DNA from: Cyanobacteria bacterium UBA7753
GTDB lineage: Bacteria; Cyanobacteriota; Vampirovibrionia; Gastranaerophilales; Gastranaerophilaceae
Direction of reading: 5' to 3'
Assembly: GCA_002481545.1 (NCBI GenBank)
Contig: DLEF01000042.1
Coordinates: 14,847-29,812 of the forward strand
Length of the DNA: 14,966 nt
Of the stretch, positions 1 to 6,848 are shown piece by piece. The position numbers and the translations under genes were made by a program. The stretch's first letter is position 1; every line of letters starts with the position of its first letter. The notes below the pieces were generated by a model that saw only the letters and a list, made by a program, of their open reading frames with translations, did no database searches and had not been told where the DNA came from.

Positions 1-79
1 TTACATTTTTTCGAGGGACTTTTCGGAAATTGAAAAATAATCGTTTTGTGTTTTTAAGTGAACAAAAATATAAAGAAAG

Positions 80-310
80 TTACTTTTCTTCCACCTGTCA
101 ATGACCGTTTTTGTTGGCTCCTATACGTTTTATTATTCCTGCTTGTTGGAGTTTTTTATATTTAAAACAATGCTTTTCTTTGTTATGCCTATATCTTGAG
201 CAAGTTCTTCTTGTATGATAAAAGGATTTGCCTTTATAGCTTCAATAATTTTTTCTGATTTACAGTAACCTTTACAGTTACCTTTATAGTAACCCTGTTT
301 TTGCAGTTCC
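80..310 (-). pseudogene. 3' remnant of a winged-helix regulator (AlbA_2/AAA_4-type C-terminus)
   Basis: Read across frames, the minus strand gives a VTIKVTVKVTVNQ repeat, then KIIEAIKANPFIIQEEL, AQDIGITKKSIVLNIK, KLQQAGIIKRIGANKNGH, a stop, QVEEK and a final stop at 80-82. This is the Thr-Val repeat followed by a DNA-binding winged helix that ends many AlbA_2/ATP-binding (divergent AAA-4) transcriptional regulators. The coding capacity is broken three times: one A is missing in the six-A run at 249-254, another in the six-A run at 152-157, and TGA stands at 98-100 where the family usually has Trp (GHW). The uninterrupted reading frame stops at 133. Only about 75 codons remain, and they begin immediately after the feoB stop, so the 5' part was lost or replaced. 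Known of the family: DNA-binding regulators. Inferred: a non-functional relic, unless the A-run shifts are sequencing errors. Confidence 0.6.
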
Positions 311-2332
311 TTACCCGCCAATGGCACAGCCGATATTATAAACACAAAAGGCGACGAACCATGCGATGGCGCATTGAGTGAATACGACAAGCAAGGCATA
401 TCTTTTGCCGAGCTCGTGGCGCACCATTGCGATTGCTGCGACACACGGAGTGTACAGCAGCGAGAATATCAGGAACACAAACGCCGTGAGCTGTGTGAAC
501 ATTTGAGGTAATTTGCTGACATCTCCACCGAGTAAAATCGTAAGCGTACTTACAACGCTCTCTTTTGCCATAAATCCTGTCAAAAATGCTGTCGTGACAC
601 GCCAATCCGTTATGCCCAACGGTTTGAATATAGGCACCAAAACCGTTCCCAAAATTGCAAGCATACTGTTTGCAGGGTCAGTTACCAAATTTAACCTTAT
701 ATCGAAATTCTCAAGGAACCATACAATAATCGTTGCCCAAAATATTATCGTAAACGCTTTTGTTATAAAATCCTTAGACCTCTGAACAATCAGTCTGAAA
801 ACATTTACCGCACTAGGGAACCTGTAATTTGGCAGTTCCATTACAAACGGCACCGGCTCACCCTTGAAGAAAAATCGTTTCAACAGGAACGCAAACGTAA
901 TCCCGACCACAATCCCCACAAGATACAGCCCGATTATGACTTCTATCTGATGATATTTGAAAAACGCTGCCGTAAACAGTACATAAATAGGGAGTTTTGC
1001 TGAACAGCTCATAAACGGAGTCAAAAATATGGTCATCTTTCTGTCACGCTCGGAAGGCAAAGTCCTTGTTGCCATAATCGCAGGCACCGAACACCCGAAC
1101 CCGATTAGCATAGGTACAAAACTCCTGCCCGAAAGTCCGATTTTCCTCAAAAGTTTGTCCATCACAAACGCAACCCTTGCCATATATCCCGTATCTTCCA
1201 ATATAGACAGGAAGAAGAACAAAACAACAATGATAGGCAGAAAGCTCAAAACACTCCCCACCCCCGCAAATACACCGTCAATAATAAGCGAATGTACAAC
1301 AGGATTTAATCCATACACCGTGAGTGCGGAATCCGCAAAATTGGTAACATAAGCGATTAATTCTTCCATTAAATCGGATAAATACGTCCCGACAGGTCCG
1401 AAAGTCAGGTAAAAAATAAATCCCATAATGACCAGAAACGCCAAGAATGCTGTGTATTTCCCTGTCAAAATTTTGTCTAACTTCATCGAAAATTTTCTTG
1501 AAGGCGACTCCTCGCTTTTTTGGACGTAATCAGCGCACAACCTCTCAATAAAAGAGAACCTTGAATCCGCAAGTGCCGCTTGCCTGTCCATTCCTCGCTC
1601 TTTTTCCATATCGGAGATTATTTGTTTAATCGTTTTTTGCTCATCTTCGTCAAGATTGAGCGCGTTTTTAATTAGCGGATCATCTTCGGTCAGCTTTGTT
1701 GCGGCAAACCTAATTGGTATATTAGCGTTTTTCGCCTTATCCGCAATCAAGTGAATAATTGAATGAATGCATTTATGTATGCTTTTTTCGGACCCAATAT
1801 TTTCATCGCAAAAATCAAGTCTCCCGGGGTGTTCATTATAAGAGGCAACATTTATAATATGCTCTACAAGCTCGTCCAAACCCTCATTTTTTGATGCCGA
1901 AATCGGTATAACAGGTACCCCAAGCGTTGCCTCGAGCCCGTTTATATCAATCGCTCCGCCTGCCTCTTCGACCTCATCCATCATATTTAGCGCAATAACC
2001 ATCGGTATATCAAGCTCTATGAGCTGTATCGTCAAAAACAGGTTTCTCTCAATGTTTGTCGCATCAATAATATTGATTATCCCGTCAGGCTTTTCGTCAA
2101 GAATAAAATTACGAGTCAGGATTTCCTCACTGCTATACGGCGACAACGAATATATCCCCGGTAAATCCGTGATAGTCACGTTTTTATGACCTCTAATTAT
2201 TCCGTCCGTTCTATCTACTGTAACCCCCGGAAAATTCCCCACATGTTGATTAGCGCCCGTGAGTTTATTGAACAAAGTCGTTTTTCCGCAGTTTTGGTTT
2301 CCCGCGAGCGCAAGCCTTAGAGCTGTTTTTTC
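311..2332 (-). CDS. feoB: Ferrous iron transporter FeoB (G-protein plus permease), start unresolved
   Basis: FeoB is the inner-membrane Fe2+ permease with a cytosolic N-terminal GTPase. Counting from the first codon of the open frame (2332), the G motifs are G1 GNQNCGKT at about residues 11-18, the G2 Thr in FPGVTVD, G3 DLPG at about 56-59, G4 NMMD at about 115-118 and G5 ISASKNEG. The membrane part has the two Gate regions (GVGSVLSFLPIIVVLFFFL, LEDTGYMARVAFVMD, GFGCSVPAIMATR, FMSCSAKLPIYVLF) and the ending YTPCVAAIAMVRHELGKRYA. At about 673 codons the length is normal for FeoB. The oddity is that no ATG, GTG or TTG lies in frame between the upstream stop (2333-2335) and the P-loop. The first usable start, TTG at 2275, would delete G1. 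The frame continues the feoA frame after a -1 shift in a six-A run (2326-2331), so a split FeoA-FeoB fusion is the best reading. Identity is certain; the start is not. Confidence 0.9.
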   Translation of the reverse strand, partial: EKTALRLALAGNQNCGKTTLFNKLTGANQHVGNFPGVTVDRTDGIIRGHKNVTITDLPGIYSLSPYSSEEILTRNFILDEKPDGIINIIDATNIERNLFLTIQLIELDIPMVIALNMMDEVEEAGGAIDINGLEATLGVPVIPISASKNEGLDELVEHIINVASYNEHPGRLDFCDENIGSEKSIHKCIHSIIHLIADKAKNANIPIRFAATKLTEDDPLIKNALNLDEDEQKTIKQIISDMEKERGMDRQAALADSRFSFIERLCADYVQKSEESPSRKFSMKLDKILTGKYTAFLAFLVIMGFIFYLTFGPVGTYLSDLMEELIAYVTNFADSALTVYGLNPVVHSLIIDGVFAGVGSVLSFLPIIVVLFFFLSILEDTGYMARVAFVMDKLLRKIGLSGRSFVPMLIGFGCSVPAIMATRTLPSERDRKMTIFLTPFMSCSAKLPIYVLFTAAFFKYHQIEVIIGLYLVGIVVGITFAFLLKRFFFKGEPVPFVMELPNYRFPSAVNVFRLIVQRSKDFITKAFTIIFWATIIVWFLENFDIRLNLVTDPANSMLAILGTVLVPIFKPLGITDWRVTTAFLTGFMAKESVVSTLTILLGGDVSKLPQMFTQLTAFVFLIFSLLYTPCVAAIAMVRHELGKRYALLVVFTQCAIAWFVAFCVYNIGCAIGG

Positions 2333-2676
2333 TTAATATTTTTAAACTTCCTTGGCTGATAGCTGTCCTGCTCCCCGATTTTGGAGTGTTCAATATTCTT
2401 AAATTGTTTATTTTTTCTCTGTACCGTATCAGTGGAATGAATGTCGGAAATGACTATCTTTGACGCGTCGGATTTTCTCAAAGTAAGAACATATCCGCGC
2501 AACTGAAGCTCTAAAGGATCGCCCATAGGCGCGGTCTTGAGGAGTGTTACCTCAACGTTCGGAGTTAACCCCATATCGAGTATGTGTTTGCGCAGAGCCT
2601 TATCCTCGCACTCTATTGCTCGGACGATTGCGTCCTGCCCTATTTCCAGTTTGTCTAATGTTGTCGTCTTTTCCAT
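2317..2676 (-). CDS. feoA: FeoA, SH3-like partner of FeoB, with a C-terminal linker extension
   Basis: FeoA is a small cytosolic SH3-like protein that supports FeoB in Fe2+ uptake. Residues 1-79 form the domain: LEIGQDAIVRAIE, LRKHILDMGLTPNVEVTLL, a GDPLELQLRGYVLTLRKSDA strand pair and KIVISDI. Normal FeoA is about 75-80 residues; this frame gives 119. The extra 40 residues are hydrophilic and Lys/Gln/Asn-rich (QRKNKQFKNIEHSKIGEQD) and end in KKKQL. That tail looks like an interdomain linker that should run into the FeoB P-loop domain, as in the FeoA-FeoB fusions known from Bacteroidetes. The ATG at 2676 lacks a strong Shine-Dalgarno sequence. I see no convincing promoter or Fur box upstream, where degenerate repeats (2731-2803) lie. 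Confidence 0.9.
   Translation of the reverse strand: MEKTTTLDKLEIGQDAIVRAIECEDKALRKHILDMGLTPNVEVTLLKTAPMGDPLELQLRGYVLTLRKSDASKIVISDIHSTDTVQRKNKQFKNIEHSKIGEQDSYQPRKFKNIKKKQL
2326..2331 (-). other. Six-A run joining the feoA frame to the feoB frame
   Basis: On the minus strand the feoA codons here are AAG AAA AAA CAG CTC TAA. One extra A, or a -1 ribosomal shift, gives AAG AAA AAA ACA GCT CTA AGG, which leads without interruption into FeoB (TALRLALAGNQNCGKT). The run is not phased as a canonical X_XXY_YYZ slippery heptamer: the preceding G breaks it. A natural indel, transcriptional slippage or a sequencing error are therefore all open. The placement of the frame break is seen; the mechanism is inferred. 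Confidence 0.6.
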
Positions 2677-2730
2677 AATAAAATCTTGTGTTATCGTTCA
2701 AATACCTTGTTATCATACCATGAACATTAC

Positions 2731-2803
2731 CCGTTTGCTAGGATACTAAGGAGCTAGGGCACTAAGGCAGGGGTAAATATAATTCGTAATTTGTAATGTG
2801 TAA
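2731..2803. repeat. Composite spacer repeat: ACTAAGG-type units plus GGGGTAAATATA element
   Basis: Imperfect units of the GGCACTAAG type (GATACTAAGG, GAGCTAGGG, GCACTAAGG) occupy 2738-2769. They are followed directly by GGGGTAAATATAATTCG and a TAATTTGTAATG stretch. The same two elements occur near 12952-13031, and the second also occurs at 6511-6541. No coding potential is evident. Confidence 0.6.
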
Positions 2804-2927
2804 CTATTCCGCAGAGTGTAAAACTCGCCCAAAACAAGAGAGGAGTACCAACGACTACGATATTAGAATTATTTGTTGTCACTCCCCACCTGTGCTTGTA
2901 CGGCTCATTAATTCGCCTACAATCACT

Positions 2928-2950
2928 ATCCTCCCCAAGTCGGGGAGGAT
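2928..2950. repeat. 9-bp perfect palindrome, ATCCTCCCC hairpin
   Basis: ATCCTCCCC and GGGGAGGAT surround the 5-base loop AAGTC. A near copy with one arm changed (GGGGCGGAT) lies at 6851-6873, in both cases preceded by a CTACA...CTAT string. It belongs to the intergenic hairpin repeats of this genome. The rest of 2804-3000 shows no gene that I can support. Confidence 0.6.
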
Positions 2951-3151
2951 ACCACGGGTTTGTCCTCTTAGATAACATATCAATAAATATTACATGTTTG
3001 CCTTAAAATTCCATGAAATAATTTATAATATTTTGTTATTTTTCCGTTGACTTTTTAATATTCATCATTAAAACATGAACGAACCTTGAACCCGTATGTG
3101 TATCGGTGTAACAAAAACTAATCTAAACGGATGATTTTTCTCAAAGAACAT

Positions 3152-3179
3152 TAAAGTGGTAAACGGATTATTCCGATAA
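3152..3179 (+). promoter_or_regulatory. Sigma-28 (FliA)-type promoter upstream of fliE
   Basis: TAAAGTGG at 3152-3159, a 12-base spacer, then TCCGATAA at 3172-3179. The FliA consensus is TAAAGTTT, N11, GCCGATAA. It lies 62 bases before the fliE start. A sigma-70-like alternative is TTGACT at 3047-3052 with TAAAAC 16 bases later. The leader also holds GACAGGTG (3184-3191), a small GGGG/CCCC hairpin and the Shine-Dalgarno AAGGTG just before the ATG. Confidence 0.5.
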
Positions 3180-3241
3180 GACAGACAGGTGAGAGGGGGC
3201 AAATCAAAAAATCCCCACAAGACAAAAAGAAGGTGTAAAAA

Positions 3242-3595
3242 ATGTCAAACGGATTTGGAGCCGGATGGTATCCGCAATATGATTTAGCAGCAAGAATACA
3301 GCATACGAAGCTGGACACAGGGACGGTCGGAATGTATCCCGCACGTATGGAGCGTATGGAGGAGCCTGCGACAGCAGATTTTAAAGGTGTTTTATCAGGG
3401 TTGGTCGAACATTTTAACAAAGACTTGAACGCACCTGATAACCTTTTGAAAGATGTTATGTCGGGTAATGATGATGTCGATATCCACGATGTTATGACTG
3501 CAATGGCGAAAGCGGAAATTAATGTTAACGTTGCAACCACCGTTGTCGGTAAAATCATACAAACATACGATAAAATAATGCAAATACAGGTATAA
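3242..3595 (+). CDS. fliE: Flagellar hook-basal body protein FliE
   Basis: FliE joins the MS-ring to the proximal rod and is among the first subunits exported by the flagellar type III apparatus. The C-terminal half carries the family signature: a FKGVLSGLVEHFNKDLNAPD helix, LLKDVMSGNDDVDIHDVMTA, MAKAEINVNVATTVVGKIIQ, ending TYDKIMQIQV (families typically end in EIMRMQV). At 117 residues it is slightly longer than the usual 100-110. The first 40 residues (Tyr/Pro-rich GAGWYPQYD...) are not typical. It has no signal peptide, as expected for a type III substrate. ATG at 3242 follows AAGGTG at good spacing. It lies 57 bases before fliF, with no terminator between, so they are probably co-transcribed. 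Confidence 0.85.
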   Translation: MSNGFGAGWYPQYDLAARIQHTKLDTGTVGMYPARMERMEEPATADFKGVLSGLVEHFNKDLNAPDNLLKDVMSGNDDVDIHDVMTAMAKAEINVNVATTVVGKIIQTYDKIMQIQV

Positions 3596-3607
3596 TATAT
3601 TATTACT

Positions 3608-3652
3608 GACAGGTGTGTACAAACAAAAAATAAATGTTAGGGTGTTGTAAAA
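3608..3652 (+). promoter_or_regulatory. fliF leader with GACAGGTG motif and Shine-Dalgarno
   Basis: GACAGGTG at 3608-3615 is followed by TGTACAAACAAAA. The Shine-Dalgarno AGGGTG lies about 10 bases before the ATG. No CCGATAA box is present here, in contrast to the leaders of fliE and of the gene after fliF. This supports read-through transcription from the fliE promoter, with the 8-mer acting, if at all, on the RNA. Confidence 0.35.
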
Positions 3653-5299
3653 ATGGATTTTAAAGCTTTATTGAATAACAGAAACTTCTTAATAGGAGCG
3701 TTGGCGGTAGGAGTTATATTGTTTGCACTTCTTATGACAATCGCTATTGTCTCAACCGTAAACGGCGGAAACTCCGGCGGACAAGTTGTAAAAGAAAAAG
3801 TCATCAAGACTCCGCTGGACCTGTTAACAACCGATAACCTCGGCAAAGCTATTGAAATCCAAGCCCTTTTGGCACGTGAAGGTATTACGGCAGAACGTAA
3901 ACTTGACGGTACCAAATCAACGATATTTTTGCCTAAATACACTCAATCAGAACGTGACAGAGCACTTTTAGCAATCGTAAAAAGCGGACTTATGGACCAA
4001 AACGTCGGCTTGGAAATGTTTGATAAAGGTGACTTTACATCAACAAAAGAAGATAAGAGAATACGTTTGGTAAGAGCAATCGACGGTGAACTCGCAAGAT
4101 TAATCCGTAAGATACCTCCTATCGAAAACGCATCCGTATTTATATCTATTCCTGAACAGACAATGTTCGCATCTCAACAGAAACCTGTTACGGCAACGGT
4201 TCAAATCGATATGCCGAGCGGTGATAAGTTAGATGCCTTCAAAGTTAAAGCAATTACAAACTTACTTATCGGTTCCGTTTCGGGCTTAACCTCCGAAAAC
4301 GTAGCTATTACCGATACAAACGGTAACGTATACAACAGCATTATGTCTCCTACCGATGAGCAGGAAGAACGTATGCGTGAACAAGATAAATACATGCAAC
4401 AAAAGGTTAACATTCAGTTAGACAGACTTGTCGGGAAAGGCAACTATACCGCTACGGTATCAACTTTCTTGAAACAAGCTCCGTCAGAAAAGATGACAGA
4501 ATGGTATGATCCTAATACAAAGACTGCTATGAGTGAACAAACATTCCATGAAGGTTTGGGCGACCAAACGGCTGACAGCAACAAGAATACAAACGCTGTA
4601 TCAGTTTACCTTCCGAACGGTTTACCGGGTGGCGGTGCCGACTCTTCTCAAAACAGAAACTATTCAAGAACAGCAAGAGAAGTTCAATACGGCGTATCAA
4701 AAATTCAAACAAAAGAATTTGCTGACTCAGGTACCATAGAAGATATTTCAATCGCGGTAACTTTGGATAAGGCTGCACTTCCACCTGATTTATCATTGGA
4801 AGAATTAAAAGAATTGGTAGCACGTTCTGCCAGCCCTAAATGTAATCCGCAAAACGTATCCATAGCATTCAACGATTCAAACGATCCTTACCTTGCTTCG
4901 GATAACCCTGAAAAATTACCTAAACCTGAAGAAACAGGTAACCCTTGGTGGTTAGCGGTAGCACTCGTAGGCTTGAGTTTGATAATCGGTCACAGATTCG
5001 TTGTTAAACGTCTTGCTAAGATGAAGGAACAACACGAAGACGAAATGGATGTCTTGAGAGAACAGGCAATGATGCACGAACGTCAATTGCAGGATGTAAG
5101 CAGACAGGCTGCAGACTTGATGTCAAGTCAAGACCAAATGCAACAGAACTTACTTGAGGAAATAAATTCTCGCGGTATAGGTCAGAAACAGGCGGATATT
5201 ACACCGCTCAGAGATGCACTGGCTGACTTGAAAGAAGAGTTTGAAACATACGATGAAGAAGAAGATACAAACAAGATAAAAAGCTGGATAGAACAATAG
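3653..5299 (+). CDS. fliF: Flagellar MS-ring protein FliF
   Basis: FliF forms the MS-ring, the inner-membrane base on which the C-ring and export gate assemble. At 548 residues the length is normal. Residues about 11-34 are the first membrane helix (FLIGALAVGVILFALLMTIA). About 50-210 is the YscJ/FliF ring-building domain (LGKAIEIQALLAREGI, RLVRAIDGELARLIRKIPPI, ASVFISIPEQTMFASQQKP, VKAITNLLIGSVSGL). About 230-400 is the FliF C-domain, with the insertion HEGLGDQTADSNKNTNAVSV. About 425-446 is the second helix (WWLAVALVGLSLIIGHRFVV), then a coiled coil and an acidic C-terminus (EEFETYDEEEDTNKIKSWIE) that matches the FliG-binding tail position. Start ATG at 3653 has a Shine-Dalgarno sequence. 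A hairpin follows the stop. Confidence 0.95.
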   Translation: MDFKALLNNRNFLIGALAVGVILFALLMTIAIVSTVNGGNSGGQVVKEKVIKTPLDLLTTDNLGKAIEIQALLAREGITAERKLDGTKSTIFLPKYTQSERDRALLAIVKSGLMDQNVGLEMFDKGDFTSTKEDKRIRLVRAIDGELARLIRKIPPIENASVFISIPEQTMFASQQKPVTATVQIDMPSGDKLDAFKVKAITNLLIGSVSGLTSENVAITDTNGNVYNSIMSPTDEQEERMREQDKYMQQKVNIQLDRLVGKGNYTATVSTFLKQAPSEKMTEWYDPNTKTAMSEQTFHEGLGDQTADSNKNTNAVSVYLPNGLPGGGADSSQNRNYSRTAREVQYGVSKIQTKEFADSGTIEDISIAVTLDKAALPPDLSLEELKELVARSASPKCNPQNVSIAFNDSNDPYLASDNPEKLPKPEETGNPWWLAVALVGLSLIIGHRFVVKRLAKMKEQHEDEMDVLREQAMMHERQLQDVSRQAADLMSSQDQMQQNLLEEINSRGIGQKQADITPLRDALADLKEEFETYDEEEDTNKIKSWIEQ

Positions 5300-5326
5300 A
5301 ACGGAACTCGATTCCGTTTTATTGAC
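5300..5326 (+). terminator. Weak Rho-independent-type terminator after fliF
   Basis: Directly after the fliF stop, AACGGAA and TTCCGTT form a 7-bp stem around a short loop (CTCGA), followed by TTATT. The stem is short and the T tract interrupted, so attenuation is as likely as full termination. A separate promoter follows at 5343-5382. Confidence 0.4.
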
Positions 5327-5342
5327 TTCGGCGGATAACCGA

Positions 5343-5382
5343 CAAATGATGTATTTTCAATTCCGATAAAATGTATTATAAT
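5343..5382 (+). promoter_or_regulatory. Promoter region of the FliG-candidate gene (sigma-28-type and sigma-70-type boxes)
   Basis: TCCGATAA at 5362-5369 is identical to the -10 box before fliE; a weaker -35 (CAAATGAT) starts at 5343. Overlapping it is a sigma-70-like pair, TTTCAA (5355-5360) and TATAAT (5377-5382), 16 bases apart. Two overlapping promoters of different sigma class would allow both basal and flagellar-stage expression. This is inferred from motifs only. Confidence 0.4.
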
Positions 5383-5405
5383 AAATATTAAATTAAAACT
5401 AAGGT

Positions 5406-5423
5406 TCGGCAGACAGGTGCCGA
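5406..5423 (+). promoter_or_regulatory. Leader hairpin containing GACAGG loop
   Basis: TCGGCA and TGCCGA form a perfect 6-bp stem whose loop is GACAGG, so the flagellar 8-mer GACAGGTG spans the loop and one arm. It sits 26 bases before the TTG start. A loop-presented conserved motif suggests an RNA-binding regulator or a translational control site, but only the structure is seen. Confidence 0.4.
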
Positions 5424-5449
5424 CAAACTAAAAGAAAAGGAATAAAGAT

Positions 5450-6517
5450 TTGGCAATAGAAGGGTTTGATTATAAAGAATTTGCGAAGATGATGTCATCT
5501 CAGGCGGGGGAACTTGTACCTGCCAATTTTAACAAGATGCAAAAAGATTACGTCGTCAAGACCTTGACCAATTTTACATTGCTCGCAGGTGAAGCTGTTT
5601 CAAACGATGAGAGCTTGCATTTCAATGCGGATCAGGCAGTTTTCGTAACCCAGATTATTGCGGAATGGTCGTTCCATAAATCTATTGACCTTGTTCACTC
5701 GGGGATTATGCCCGAACACTGGGACGGGGTTATGCAGAAGATTGCGTTCACTATTTTTGAAATAGCAAAACAGGCAATCCAAAAAAATATTCCGCAGGAT
5801 AAAACTCTGCAGTTGATTGAACATCACGTTGATAAGACCTACAAAGAGGCTATTGCCGATTTGGAAAAGAGAGGGATTATCTCAAGTGAAATATCCGAAC
5901 AGGCTGCGCGCCAATCTAACATTGATGATATGGCACGTCAAGTTCAGGAGCAGGAAGAAGAGCTCGCAAGACAACAGGCTGCAGCGCAACAGCAGCAACA
6001 AGCCCAACAGGCTCAACAACAGCCTCAAGGTCAGCCTGTCCAGCAAGGTGCTCCGCAAAACGTGCCGTCTCCTGTTTCAGGAAACAGAGATTTGAAAATA
6101 AAATCAATCGCGATGGTTCTGAAACTTTTAGATCAGCGCAGAGTCAATGCCGTCTTGAAACAGTTCCCGCCTGAAGAAGCGGAGGCTATCCAAAGATATG
6201 TAAAAACCCCGAGACTTGAGGAACAGGTCGATATCAATACTGCTTTGAGCTGTCTTGAAGATTTGAAAAAAATAATGCCTAAGAAAAAGAAATTATCTCA
6301 AGATAATGTTGTCCATGAAATGGATAAGGTATTCAATAAGCATGACATGGAAGAGGTTGAACAAACAGTAAAATCGGAAAGACCTTTTGTAAAACGTTTC
6401 GTTTCACAGTCTTATGAAGGCGATTATTACCAAGGCATGCCGTTGCAGGTTGCGAAGATTCTTGTAAATTATGTAAAAGATAACCTCAAAGACGATGAGA
6501 ACAACGGACAGGGGTAA
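5450..6517 (+). CDS. Divergent flagellar motor-switch protein, FliG candidate
   Basis: FliG would sit between the MS-ring and the stator as the torque-generating C-ring subunit. Three parts are visible. Residues 1-160 form an all-helical domain that I do not know from textbook FliG (FDYKEFAKMMSSQAGELVP, AEWSFHKSIDLVHSGIMPEH, IAFTIFEIAKQAI). Residues about 165-205 are a coiled coil and a Gln-rich linker. Residues 210-355 contain an ARM/FliG-like helical unit (IKSIAMVLKLLDQRRVNAVL, KQFPPEEAEAIQRYV), a charged KIMPKKKKLSQ hinge and RPFVKRF. The PPEEAE stretch resembles the FliG repeat (LxPEEVE), but the classic EHPQ patch and the charged torque helix are not clear. Position directly after fliF and length (355 versus about 335) fit fliG. 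It starts at TTG (5450) behind AAAGGAATAAAGA; no ATG lies nearby in frame. It could instead be a lineage-specific C-ring adaptor. Confidence 0.5.
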   Translation: MAIEGFDYKEFAKMMSSQAGELVPANFNKMQKDYVVKTLTNFTLLAGEAVSNDESLHFNADQAVFVTQIIAEWSFHKSIDLVHSGIMPEHWDGVMQKIAFTIFEIAKQAIQKNIPQDKTLQLIEHHVDKTYKEAIADLEKRGIISSEISEQAARQSNIDDMARQVQEQEEELARQQAAAQQQQQAQQAQQQPQGQPVQQGAPQNVPSPVSGNRDLKIKSIAMVLKLLDQRRVNAVLKQFPPEEAEAIQRYVKTPRLEEQVDINTALSCLEDLKKIMPKKKKLSQDNVVHEMDKVFNKHDMEEVEQTVKSERPFVKRFVSQSYEGDYYQGMPLQVAKILVNYVKDNLKDDENNGQG

Positions 6518-6551
6518 TATAATTCGTAATTTGTAATGCATAATTCTTAAT
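6511..6551. repeat. GGGGTAATATAATTCG element overlapping a stop codon
   Basis: The last Gly codon and the TAA of the preceding gene are part of the repeat (GGGGTAATATAATTCG, then TAATTTGTAATGCATAATTC). It is a variant of the copies at 2770 and 12952. Repeat insertion or recombination at the very end of a gene would explain this. Confidence 0.55.
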
Positions 6552-6569
6552 TGTTCAGTTCGGAAGGAA

Positions 6570-6635
6570 GTAGGTCGGCATTACTATGCCGACAATAATT
6601 GTTTATATATAGTTGGATTTGTAAATCCGATCTAC
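6570..6635. repeat. Two-hairpin REP-like element (GTAGGTCGG family), copy 1
   Basis: The first hairpin is GTCGGCAT / ATGCCGAC with loop TACT. An A/T-rich middle follows, then a second, more decayed hairpin, GGATTT / AAATCC. The ends GTAGGTCGG and CCGATCTAC are inverted to each other, so the whole can form a cruciform. Copy 2 is at 13078-13148. Confidence 0.65.
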
Positions 6636-6654
6636 AGACTTATTAAGAAATTCA

Positions 6655-6805
6655 ACCTTCTCCCCCCAAGTGGCGAGGGTAAAACCGTTGCAGTAGCAAC
6701 GGTTTAGCTTGTGCGGTAGCACAAACTCCTGTCTCGCCCCCGACTGCGGGAGAGACCGCAGCTGTTGAAAACAAGTAGTTACAGATGCGAGTGAGGGGGA
6801 ACAGT
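6655..6805. repeat. Cluster of GC-rich hairpins bracketed by C-runs and G-runs
   Basis: Three perfect or near-perfect stems stand in a row: AAACCGTTGC / GCAACGGTTT (10 bp), TTGTGC / GCACAA and CTGCGG / CCGCAG. They are bracketed by TTCTCCCCCC on the left and GAGGGGGAA on the right, so a long outer stem is possible. The open reading stretches across it (ending in GGEG-like strings) are products of repeat composition and not genes. I recall similar stretches as intergenic repeats of other gut Firmicutes, but this is not verified here. Confidence 0.5.
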
Positions 6806-6822
6806 AACAATTCATAATTATT

Positions 6823-6848
6823 GTCGGATTGGTAAATCCGACCTACAG
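6823..6848. repeat. Single-hairpin half copy of the GTAGGTCGG family
   Basis: TTGTCGGATT, GGT and AAATCCGACCTAC form a hairpin identical to the right half of the element at 13078-13148. It is followed at once by the CTATCCTCCCC palindrome (6851-6873) and a TCCG / CGGA hairpin (about 6877-6890). No gene lies in 6518-6911. Confidence 0.6.

Noticed and set aside
2754..2978. 74-codon minus-strand open frame in the feoA-fliE spacer
   Set aside because: It is made of repeat sequence, including the ATCCTCCCC palindrome, with no Shine-Dalgarno sequence and no protein-like pattern.
4533..4823. Open frames on both strands inside fliF
   Set aside because: Shadows of fliF, whose frame has full family support throughout.
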